From Bacillota bacterium (GTDB lineage Bacteria > Bacillota > Dethiobacteria > Dethiobacterales > Dethiobacteraceae), in NCBI GenBank assembly GCA_012841735.1, contig DUUE01000309.1, positions 1-5,729 of the forward strand: DNA of 5,729 bases. Reading direction: 5' to 3'. Of this stretch, positions 1-5,380 are shown one piece after another; positions within the stretch are counted from its first letter, which is position 1; the number at the start of each line of letters is the position of its first letter. Made by a program: the position numbers and the translations under genes. The notes under the pieces are model-generated. The model was not told where the DNA came from. It searched no databases and was given only the letters and a program-made list of their open reading frames with translations.

Positions 1-1184
1 CGGCGGCTTTCCTCCTGTTGCTGTACCAGTTCCGCCTGCACCGCCCCGGCCCTCTGCTCTTCCGGTGAATTTTCCAGCTCCCGCAGCCTGGATTCAGCCG
101 CCGCCAGTTCCTTTTCCGCAGCAGCCAACAGGGACTGCAGCTGTGACTGTTTTTCCGCAAGTTCATTTTTTTCCGCCGTCAGCTGTTCTTCCTGCAGTTC
201 AAGCTCCTGCAAAGCGGCCTGGGCTTCCTGCAGCTGCCGTTCCACATTACTGCTCTTTTCCGCACGGACGGCAAGCTGCCGTTGCAATTTTTCCAGCTCG
301 GTGGAAAGTTGCTGCAGCTTTTGTCTCTCACCGGCGACGGCCTCCTGTGCCTCGTCCAGGCGCAGCTGCTTTTCAGACAGGCCCGCTTCCAGCTGGTTCA
401 GAGCCGCCTGTTCCTGCAGCAATTCATCCGCCACCGCTTTTGCTTTCTCCTCCGTCTCATCACGCTTTACACGCAGCTTTTGCGTCTCCGCAACAAAGAC
501 GTCAACTTCCAGCCCTTTCAGTTTTTCCCGGTAAGCAAGGTAATTTTGCGCCTGCTCCGCCTGAGCCTGAAGCGGCCCCAACTGCGTTTTCAGCTCGGTA
601 ATAATATCGCTGACACGCAGCAGGTTTTCCGCCGTTTCCGCCAGGCGTCGCTGCGCTTCCCTTTTGCGCGATTTGTATTTGGCAATCCCCGCCGCTTCCT
701 CGAAAATTTGGCGCCTTTCATCTGGTTTGGCGGCGATAATTTCGGCAACACGTCCCTGCCCGATAAAGGAATAAGCCTCCCTGCCCACACCGGTATCCAT
801 GAACAGTTCCACAATATCCCTGAGGCGACACGGCCTTCTGTTCAACAGGTATTCACTTTCACCGCTGCGATAAAGGCGCCTGGTAACAGTGATTTCCTGA
901 TAATCAAGCCCCAGGGTACCGTCTGTATTGTCAAAGGTAACAGCAACTTCCGCATAACTTAACGGCTTCCGCTGAGCGGTTCCGTTAAAAATGATGTCAT
1001 CCATGCGCAGGCCGCGCAGAAAGCGTGCAGACTGCTCACCCAGAACCCAGCGGACTGCGTCGGCAATATTGCTTTTCCCGCAGCCGTTCGGACCAACAAT
1101 AACAGTTATTCCCGGTGTCAGAGAAAAAACTGTTTTTTCCGCAAACGATTTGAAACCGCTCAGCTCCAGTCTTTTGACATGCAA
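1..1184 (-). CDS. smc: Chromosome segregation ATPase Smc (N-terminal part, 3' end outside window)
   Basis: Smc is the ATPase core of the Smc-ScpAB condensin that loads on origin-proximal DNA and aligns chromosome arms. The frame is open from a TTG start to the left edge, giving 394 complete codons of a protein usually near 1,190 residues. The N-terminus MHVKRLELSGFKSFAEKT is the standard Smc start. Walker A is GPNGCGKSN at 31-39, followed by ADAVRWVLGEQSARFLRG, the Q-loop region SFIGQGRVAEII (Gln143), and PDERRQIFEEAAGIAKYKSRK at about 154-174, where the head leaves into the coiled coil. From about 175 onward the sequence is rich in Leu, Glu, Gln and Ala in heptad-like spacing, the descending coiled-coil arm. 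The signature motif and Walker B belong to the missing C-terminus. TTG is chosen because the first in-frame ATG (codon 61) would delete Walker A. The gene has a strong Shine-Dalgarno and lies behind a terminator. Confidence 0.96.
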   Translation of the reverse strand, partial: MHVKRLELSGFKSFAEKTVFSLTPGITVIVGPNGCGKSNIADAVRWVLGEQSARFLRGLRMDDIIFNGTAQRKPLSYAEVAVTFDNTDGTLGLDYQEITVTRRLYRSGESEYLLNRRPCRLRDIVELFMDTGVGREAYSFIGQGRVAEIIAAKPDERRQIFEEAAGIAKYKSRKREAQRRLAETAENLLRVSDIITELKTQLGPLQAQAEQAQNYLAYREKLKGLEVDVFVAETQKLRVKRDETEEKAKAVADELLQEQAALNQLEAGLSEKQLRLDEAQEAVAGERQKLQQLSTELEKLQRQLAVRAEKSSNVERQLQEAQAALQELELQEEQLTAEKNELAEKQSQLQSLLAAAEKELAAAESRLRELENSPEEQRAGAVQAELVQQQEESR

Positions 1185-1190
1185 AGTATT

Positions 1191-1199
1191 CCCCTCCCC
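1191..1199 (-). promoter_or_regulatory. Ribosome binding site that fixes the smc TTG start
   Basis: The minus strand reads GGGGAGGGG, ending six bases before the TTG at 1184. This purine run is a strong Shine-Dalgarno at normal spacing and, together with the conserved Smc N-terminus, decides the unusual start codon. Confidence 0.85.
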
Positions 1200-1203
1200 G
1201 AAA

Positions 1204-1278
1204 AGCGGACAAGATGCAGGCCGCTATAAAAAGACCTGCTTGGTGACAAGCAGGTTGGACAAAGGACAAATGTCCGCT
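1204..1278 (-). promoter_or_regulatory. Structured spacer RNA enclosing the rnc-smc terminator
   Basis: The octamers at 1271-1278 (AGCGGACA on the minus strand) and 1204-1211 (TGTCCGCT) are perfect complements that bracket the terminator hairpin. Between the first octamer and the hairpin are two tandem copies of TTTGTCC (1257-1270), which could also pair with GGACA of the first octamer. The set could be an alternative-folding leader for smc or only a larger terminator structure. An AT-rich TATAAAAT (1287-1294) just upstream could be a -10 box, but I see no convincing -35. Confidence 0.3.
1228..1255 (-). terminator. Intrinsic terminator after rnc
   Basis: On the minus strand a perfect 9-bp stem (ACCTGCTTG and CAAGCAGGT) closes a TCAC tetraloop and is followed directly by CTTTTTAT. 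This is the standard shape of a Rho-independent terminator. It lies 89 bases past the rnc stop and 44 bases before the smc start, so it probably ends most of the fab-rnc transcript. In the plus direction there is no T-run, so it is directional. Confidence 0.85.
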
Positions 1279-1343
1279 GTTACCGTATTTTATATTCGCT
1301 GCCGGAAAATAACTTTCCTGCCGCCGTTTGCAACTGGCTGCAG

Positions 1344-2045
1344 TTATTTGCCGTTTCGCAGCAGCTCATACGCTGCCCTGGCAGCCTCCTGTTCCGCTTC
1401 TTTTTTGGAACGACCGCTGCCTTCACCAGAAACCTTGCCGTCCAGTAGTACCTGCGCCACAAATATCTTTTCATGGTCCGGCCCCGATTCGTTCACAATA
1501 ATATATTCCGGTGTTGTTGCCATTTTACCCTGTGTGTATTCCTGCAACAGCGTTTTATAGTCTGTAATGAGGCTGCCGTGTGCCAGTTGCTCAAAAAGAG
1601 GCCGGAAAAGCTCTTCCACCACTCTGCGGACTGCAGTAAAACCCTGGTCAAGATAAATTGCACCCAGCAAAGCTTCCAGGGCATCGGCCAGCAGGGACGG
1701 ACGTTTCCGTCCCCCGCTTGCCGCTTCTCCCCTGCCCAGGCGCAGGTATGATCCCAGCTGCATTTTTTCGGCCAGCCGGAAAAGAGACTCCTCACATACC
1801 AGGCCTGCCCGGAAACGCGTCAGTTTCCCTTCCGGGAGCCGGGGGAAGCGGTGGTAAAGTATTTCTGAAACAGCCAGCTCCAGGACAGCGTCTCCCAAAA
1901 ATTCCAGGCGTTCGTTATGGGCATTGTTGCCCAGGTTGTGCTCATGGGTATAGGAAGAATGAGTCAGCGCCTGGAGGTAAAGCTCTTTTTTGCGTGGTGC
2001 AAGTTGAAAGTTCTGCGCAAGCAGTATGGCCAAATCTTTTTCCAT
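1344..2045 (-). CDS. rnc: Ribonuclease III
   Basis: RNase III is the Mg-dependent endonuclease that cuts double-stranded RNA, processing pre-rRNA and some mRNAs. The 233-residue protein has the N-terminal catalytic domain (about 1-155) with signature NERLEFLGDAVLE at 44-56. Metal-binding acidic residues are at Glu48, Asp52, Asp121 and Glu124 (LLADALEALLGAIYLD), offset by seven from the Escherichia coli enzyme. A double-stranded RNA-binding domain follows (about 160-230: DYKTLLQEYTQGK, then GEGSGRSKKEAEQEAARAAYELL). The ATG lies three bases after the fabF stop, and its Shine-Dalgarno (GAGG) sits within the last fabF codons, so translation is probably coupled to fabF. The fab-rnc linkage is common in Firmicutes. 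A terminator follows the gene. Confidence 0.97.
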   Translation of the reverse strand: MEKDLAILLAQNFQLAPRKKELYLQALTHSSYTHEHNLGNNAHNERLEFLGDAVLELAVSEILYHRFPRLPEGKLTRFRAGLVCEESLFRLAEKMQLGSYLRLGRGEAASGGRKRPSLLADALEALLGAIYLDQGFTAVRRVVEELFRPLFEQLAHGSLITDYKTLLQEYTQGKMATTPEYIIVNESGPDHEKIFVAQVLLDGKVSGEGSGRSKKEAEQEAARAAYELLRNGK

Positions 2046-2048
2046 CTC

Positions 2049-3290
2049 TTATGCCTCAAGTTTTTTTAAAATAATGGACGCATTGGTCCCGCCGAAGCCG
2101 AAAGAATTGGACATGGCAACACGGACAGGGCGCTTTACAGCAACATTGGGAACATAATCAAGGTCGCACTCCGGGTCGGGGAACTCATAATTCACCGTGG
2201 GCGGGACAATGTCATCTTTAATGGCAAGGGCACAGACAATTGCCTCCACTCCCCCGGCCGCACCCAGCAGGTGTCCTGTCATGGACTTGGTGGAACTGAC
2301 GGCCAGCCTGTAGGCATGGTCGCCAAAAACCTGCTTGATAGCCTGTGTTTCCGTTTTGTCGTTGAGCGGGGTGGATGTACCGTGGGCGTTGATATAATCC
2401 ATTTCCTGCGGGGAAAGGCCGGCATCATGCAGCGCCATGGTCATGCATGACGCCGCACCGGAACCGTCCGGGTCCGGCGCCGTGATGTGATATGCATCCC
2501 CCGTCAGGCCGTAGCCTGCCACTTCGGCATAGACAGTAGCTCCGCGCCTGACGGCATGTCCCAGCTCTTCCAGGATCAACACGCCGGCGCCCTCGCCCAT
2601 GACAAAACCGTCTCTTTCCAGGTCAAAAGGACGGGAAGCTCTTTGGGGATCGTCATTGCGGGTGGACATGGCCCGCATGGCACAAAAACCGGCAAAGGCA
2701 ATGGGGACAAAAGCCGCCTCCGTCCCCCCGGCTATCATCACATCGGCCGCACCGCGCTGAATGGTTTTCATCGCCTCTCCAATGGCATGTGTTCCCGTGG
2801 CACAGGCGGTCACAACGGTAGTGTTGGGCCCCTTTAAACCATGGGCAATGGAGATGTAGCCGGACGCCATGTTGCTGATCAGCATGGGAACAAAAAAAGG
2901 ACTGATGCGGCGCGGTCCCTTTTCGCGCAGAACCTCCGCCTGTTCCTGAAGAGTATAGATACCGCCGATGCCCGAACCGACGGAAACCCCTGCCCGGCGG
3001 CTGTCAATAAGAGAGAAATCCAGCTGTGCGTCTTCCACGGCAAGCATGGAAGCCGCCAGGGCAAACTGGCAAAAACGGTCCATCCGGCGTGCTTCTTTTT
3101 TATCAATAAACCGGCCGGGGTCAAAATCCCTGACTTCGGCGCCTATCTGTGTCGGGTAATCATCCACGGCAAAACTGTGAACACGGTCAATCCCCGATTT
3201 CCCCGCCACAATATTATCCCAAAATACCTCTTTGCCAATGCCTACAGGGGTTATCATACCGAGGCCGGTAATTACTACTCGTCTGTTCAT
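2049..3290 (-). CDS. fabF: 3-oxoacyl-ACP synthase II FabF (KAS II)
   Basis: FabF catalyses decarboxylative Claisen condensation of malonyl-ACP with acyl-ACP, the chain-extending step of type II fatty acid synthesis. The 413-residue protein has the thiolase fold typical of KAS I/II. The nucleophile is Cys163 in VVTACATGTHAIGEA, with His303 in NAHGTSTPLND and His340 in STKSMTGHLLGAAG, at exactly the positions known for Escherichia coli FabF. A lysine in the STKS segment (Lys335) and the C-terminal SFGFGGTN gate loop are also present. It begins RRVVITGLGMITPVG, a standard FabF N-terminus. The ATG is preceded by GAGGTGA with a four-base spacer. It lies 75 bases after acpP, across a hairpin, and three bases before rnc. 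FabB is less likely given the sequence and the operon. Confidence 0.97.
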   Translation of the reverse strand: MNRRVVITGLGMITPVGIGKEVFWDNIVAGKSGIDRVHSFAVDDYPTQIGAEVRDFDPGRFIDKKEARRMDRFCQFALAASMLAVEDAQLDFSLIDSRRAGVSVGSGIGGIYTLQEQAEVLREKGPRRISPFFVPMLISNMASGYISIAHGLKGPNTTVVTACATGTHAIGEAMKTIQRGAADVMIAGGTEAAFVPIAFAGFCAMRAMSTRNDDPQRASRPFDLERDGFVMGEGAGVLILEELGHAVRRGATVYAEVAGYGLTGDAYHITAPDPDGSGAASCMTMALHDAGLSPQEMDYINAHGTSTPLNDKTETQAIKQVFGDHAYRLAVSSTKSMTGHLLGAAGGVEAIVCALAIKDDIVPPTVNYEFPDPECDLDYVPNVAVKRPVRVAMSNSFGFGGTNASIILKKLEA

Positions 3291-3327
3291 CTTTTCACCT
3301 CATTTGTACGTGGCCCTTTTCCTTTTA

Positions 3328-3355
3328 AAGAAGCCCTGCGAGCGCAGGGCTTCTT
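3328..3355 (-). terminator. Hairpin between acpP and fabF, probable attenuator or partial terminator
   Basis: The arms AAGAAGCCCTGCG and CGCAGGGCTTCTT are perfect complements over 13 bp with only two bases between them, so in practice the loop is four bases. Read on the minus strand, the GC core GCCCTGC/GCAGGGC is followed by TTCTTT and then AAAAGG. The T-run is short and interrupted and overlaps the lower stem, so termination is probably partial. It lies just after the acpP stop, inside the operon. It could instead be an mRNA-stabilising or processing stem protecting the acpP 3' end. Confidence 0.65.
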
Positions 3356-3365
3356 GGCTTACGCT

Positions 3366-3593
3366 TTAGACGTGGGCTTCTATGTAGCGTACTACATCTC
3401 CCACGGTCTTAATATTTTCAACTTCTTCATCGGAAATCTCCAGATTGAATTCCTCCTCGAGGGCCATCACCAATTCCACAATGTCCAGGGAATCTGCATC
3501 CAGGTCCTCAAAGGTGGTATCCAGGGAAATTTCGGCCTCGTCGGCGCTTAATTGCTCACAGATAAGTCCCTTTACTTTTTCGAAGATATCCAT
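3366..3593 (-). CDS. acpP: Acyl carrier protein
   Basis: ACP is the small acidic four-helix carrier that tethers acyl intermediates through a 4'-phosphopantetheine arm for FabD, FabF, FabG and FabK. The 75-residue protein is strongly acidic. It has the attachment serine at Ser35 in DADSLDIVELVMALEEEF, followed by the LEISDEEVENIKTVGDVV helix III/IV segment. Compared with the usual F-x-E-D-L-G-A-D-S-L-D, the loop before the serine is one residue shorter (FEDLDADSLD) and the Gly of GADSL is Asp. The start is taken as the ATG at 3593 because GGAGGAGG ends eight bases upstream; an in-frame GTG at 3602 would overlap that Shine-Dalgarno. It is preceded by a 70-base gap with promoter-like features and followed by a strong hairpin. 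Confidence 0.97.
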   Translation of the reverse strand: MDIFEKVKGLICEQLSADEAEISLDTTFEDLDADSLDIVELVMALEEEFNLEISDEEVENIKTVGDVVRYIEAHV

Positions 3594-3600
3594 TATGCTC

Positions 3601-3610
3601 ACCTCCTCCC
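3601..3610 (-). promoter_or_regulatory. Ribosome binding site of acpP
   Basis: The minus strand reads GGGAGGAGGT, with the GGAGG core eight bases from the ATG at 3593. It is the strongest Shine-Dalgarno in the window, fitting high ACP expression. It rules against the GTG at 3602, which lies inside it. Confidence 0.85.
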
Positions 3611-3621
3611 ACTATGATAGT
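3611..3621. repeat. Small palindrome upstream of the acpP Shine-Dalgarno
   Basis: The 11 bases read ACTAT-C-ATAGT on the minus strand, a perfect 5-bp inverted repeat around one base. It overlaps the candidate -10 box and abuts the Shine-Dalgarno, a position suited to an operator. It does not convincingly match the longer FapR or FabT boxes as I know them and may be chance. Confidence 0.25.
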
Positions 3622-3645
3622 ACTGAATGGCAACAATAAATGCAA
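3617..3645 (-). promoter_or_regulatory. Candidate internal promoter for acpP
   Basis: On the minus strand TTGCAT (3640-3645) and TACTAT (3617-3622) are separated by 17 bases, resembling sigma-A -35 and -10 boxes (3 and 4 of 6 matches). An A7T6 tract at 3653-3665 lies just upstream, where an UP element would sit. The implied transcript start near 3610 leaves a very short leader that begins about at the Shine-Dalgarno, which is a weakness. The call rests on weak matches and on the fact that ACP is needed in large amounts. Confidence 0.3.
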
Positions 3646-3663
3646 TTACCGGAAAAAAATTTT

Positions 3664-4413
3664 TTAGTGCATGGTCAGCCCGCCGTCCACGGCGATAACC
3701 TGACCGGTAATGTATGCCGCACGGGGTGAAGCAAGAAAAGCAACCACATGGGCCACATCCTCCGGACTGCCTGTACGGCCCAGCGGTATTTGCCGCTTAA
3801 TGGCAGTTTTGACCTCCTCAGGCAGGACGGCAGTCATCTCCGTATCAATATAACCGGGAGCTACCGCATTGACGGTAATCTGACGCCCGGCCAGCTCCCT
3901 GGCCAGCGCTTTGGTAAAGCCGACAAGACCGGCCTTTGCCGCCGCATAATTAGTCTGGCCGGCAGCACCCAGCAACCCAACCACGGAAGCTATGTTAATA
4001 ATGCGGCCGCCGCTTTTTTGCTTCAGAAGCGGGCGGATGACAGCCTGCGTACAGTAGAAGGCGCCGGTAAGGTTGGTATCAATAACAGCCTGCCATTCTT
4101 CCGCCTTCATGCGGGCCAGGATATTGTCCCTGGTGATGCCGGCATTATTAACAAGTATATCAACTCTGCCAAAATTGGCAAGCGCGGCCTTTACCAGTTT
4201 TTCACACTCTGCCCCCCGGCTCACATCCGCCTGCACAATCACACCCCGGGCACCGGCAGCCTCCACGGCAGCCAGTGTTTCTGCCGCCGCCGCCTGATTG
4301 CCTGTATAATTTATAACCACCGCAGCCCCTTCTGCTGCCAGGCGCAGGGCAATCCGGCGGCCTATTCCGCGGGATGACCCCGTAACAATGGCAACCTTGT
4401 CAGTGAGCGGCAT
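3664..4413 (-). CDS. fabG: 3-oxoacyl-ACP reductase FabG
   Basis: FabG is the NADPH-dependent short-chain dehydrogenase that reduces 3-oxoacyl-ACP to 3-hydroxyacyl-ACP. With the ATG start it has 249 residues, near the family norm. The Rossmann cofactor loop TGSSRGIG is at 11-18, NNAG at 89-92, and the catalytic tetrad is Asn114, Ser143, Tyr156 and Lys160 (YAAAK). The PG box (VAPGYIDTEM) and the C-terminal ITGQVIAVDGG are also present, as expected for FabG rather than a generic SDR. The start is uncertain: an in-frame GTG three codons earlier (4422) sits six bases after a GGGAG. I prefer the ATG at 4413 because its N-terminus (MPLTDK) resembles the usual FabG start. Either way it begins inside the end of fabD (14 or 23 bases of overlap), which suggests coupled translation. 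Confidence 0.96.
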   Translation of the reverse strand: MPLTDKVAIVTGSSRGIGRRIALRLAAEGAAVVINYTGNQAAAAETLAAVEAAGARGVIVQADVSRGAECEKLVKAALANFGRVDILVNNAGITRDNILARMKAEEWQAVIDTNLTGAFYCTQAVIRPLLKQKSGGRIINIASVVGLLGAAGQTNYAAAKAGLVGFTKALARELAGRQITVNAVAPGYIDTEMTAVLPEEVKTAIKRQIPLGRTGSPEDVAHVVAFLASPRAAYITGQVIAVDGGLTMH

Positions 4414-5362
4414 ATTCTTCACCGCTTTCTCCCTGCAGGACGGAAAGAACTTTTGCCAGACTCCCGCAGTCTTCCGCCTGGTGCACCCAGACTCCCGGTA
4501 GTGTTTTTTTCACGAGACCCGTCAGCGCTTTACCCGGGCCTACTTCCACGAAACGGTCGTAACCGTCTGCCGCCAATTTTTCCACTGTGTCCTGCCAGCG
4601 GACGGGCCGGCTTACCTGGCGCACCAGTGCATCTTTAATCGCCGGTGGAGAAGTGACATAGTCGGCGGACACATTGGCCACCACCGGAATTTTGACGGCT
4701 TGCAGGCTGGTTTTGTCAATTTCCTCCGCCAGCAGCGGCTCCACCCCTTTCAGCAGGCTGCAGTGGAAAGAGACACTGACAGGCAGCTCCACCGCCCTTT
4801 TGGCACCCAGCATTTTGGCAAGTTCACACGCTCTGCGCAGTGCGGGCAGTTCGCCGGCTATGACAATCTGGCCGGGTGCATTGTAATTGGCCGGTTCCAC
4901 CACGCCCAAAACAGATGCCTCTGCGCAGGCGGTATGGACTTTCTCCCGGTCAAGCCCCAGGATGGCTGCCATCCCGCCCACACCGGGCGGCACTGCTTCC
5001 TGCATCAGGCGGCCGCGTTTTTGTACCAGCGGCAACACCTTTTCAAAGGAGAGTGCGCTTGCCGTTACCAGGGCGGAATACTCGCCCAGGCTCAACCCGG
5101 CTGCGGCGTCAGGTTCGCAGCCCAGGCTGCGCAACACGGCCAGACAGGCCAAACTGGTGGCTACAATGGCAGGCTGTGTGATCTCCGTCCTTTTTAACTG
5201 TTCTTCATCACTGTAAAAAATAATTTCAGATAATTTCATACCCAGCACGTCATCGGCCTCGGCAAAAACACGCCGCGCCTCGGAGTAATTTTCTGCCAGC
5301 TCCCGTCCCATACCCACATATTGTGAACCCTGGCCCGGGAAAATATAAGCTACTTTACCCAT
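4400..5362 (-). CDS. fabD: Malonyl-CoA:ACP transacylase FabD
   Basis: FabD transfers malonyl groups from malonyl-CoA to the phosphopantetheine thiol of ACP, supplying the extender unit for fatty acid synthesis. The 320-residue length is normal for the family. Visible hallmarks are the N-terminal FPGQGSQ (Gln11, oxyanion hole), the nucleophile box GLSLGEY at 89-95 with Ser91, Arg116 in the KRGRLMQ segment that binds the malonyl carboxylate, catalytic His200 in VSFHCSLL, and the C-terminal EVGPGKALTGL motif. These residues sit one position before their Escherichia coli equivalents. The residue before the serine is Leu rather than the common His. The ATG start is preceded by GAGGTGA with a short spacer. 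It follows fabK by 18 bases, and its 3' end overlaps the start of fabG, so the two are probably translationally coupled. Confidence 0.97.
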   Translation of the reverse strand: MGKVAYIFPGQGSQYVGMGRELAENYSEARRVFAEADDVLGMKLSEIIFYSDEEQLKRTEITQPAIVATSLACLAVLRSLGCEPDAAAGLSLGEYSALVTASALSFEKVLPLVQKRGRLMQEAVPPGVGGMAAILGLDREKVHTACAEASVLGVVEPANYNAPGQIVIAGELPALRRACELAKMLGAKRAVELPVSVSFHCSLLKGVEPLLAEEIDKTSLQAVKIPVVANVSADYVTSPPAIKDALVRQVSRPVRWQDTVEKLAADGYDRFVEVGPGKALTGLVKKTLPGVWVHQAEDCGSLAKVLSVLQGESGEEYAAH

Positions 5363-5380
5363 ACTTCACCTCGCCTGTTG

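Noticed and set aside
65..601. Proline/alanine-rich plus-strand frame that could look like a repetitive surface protein
   Set aside because: The apparent repeats come from CTG/CAG and TTC/GAA-rich codons of the Smc coiled coil read on the wrong strand.
282..962. Long plus-strand open frame opposite smc (226 codons)
   Set aside because: It lies entirely antisense to a clear Smc coding region, its product is low in recognisable motifs and rich in Phe/Leu/Arg as expected from reading Glu/Lys/Gln-rich coiled-coil codons backwards, and no good ribosome site precedes it.
991..1560. Plus-strand open frame across the smc start, terminator and rnc 3' end
   Set aside because: It overlaps two genes and a terminator on the other strand and its product has no recognisable domain.
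3328..3355. The acpP-fabF stem as an RNase III self-regulation target, given the nearby rnc
   Set aside because: A 13-bp stem is shorter than the roughly two helical turns usually preferred by RNase III, so I did not claim this role.
2841..3551. Plus-strand open frame spanning the fabF 5' end, the hairpin and acpP
   Set aside because: It is antisense to two certain genes and crosses the intergenic hairpin; its translation shows no family motif.
3653..3665. A7T6 run after the fabG stop considered as a terminator
   Set aside because: There is no GC-rich stem before the T-run, and an A-T self-complement alone is not an intrinsic terminator; it fits bent DNA or an UP-like element better.
3748..4377. 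Plus-strand open frame opposite fabG (209 codons)
   Set aside because: It is a complement of a fully conserved FabG; the open frame is explained by codon bias at GC-rich third positions.
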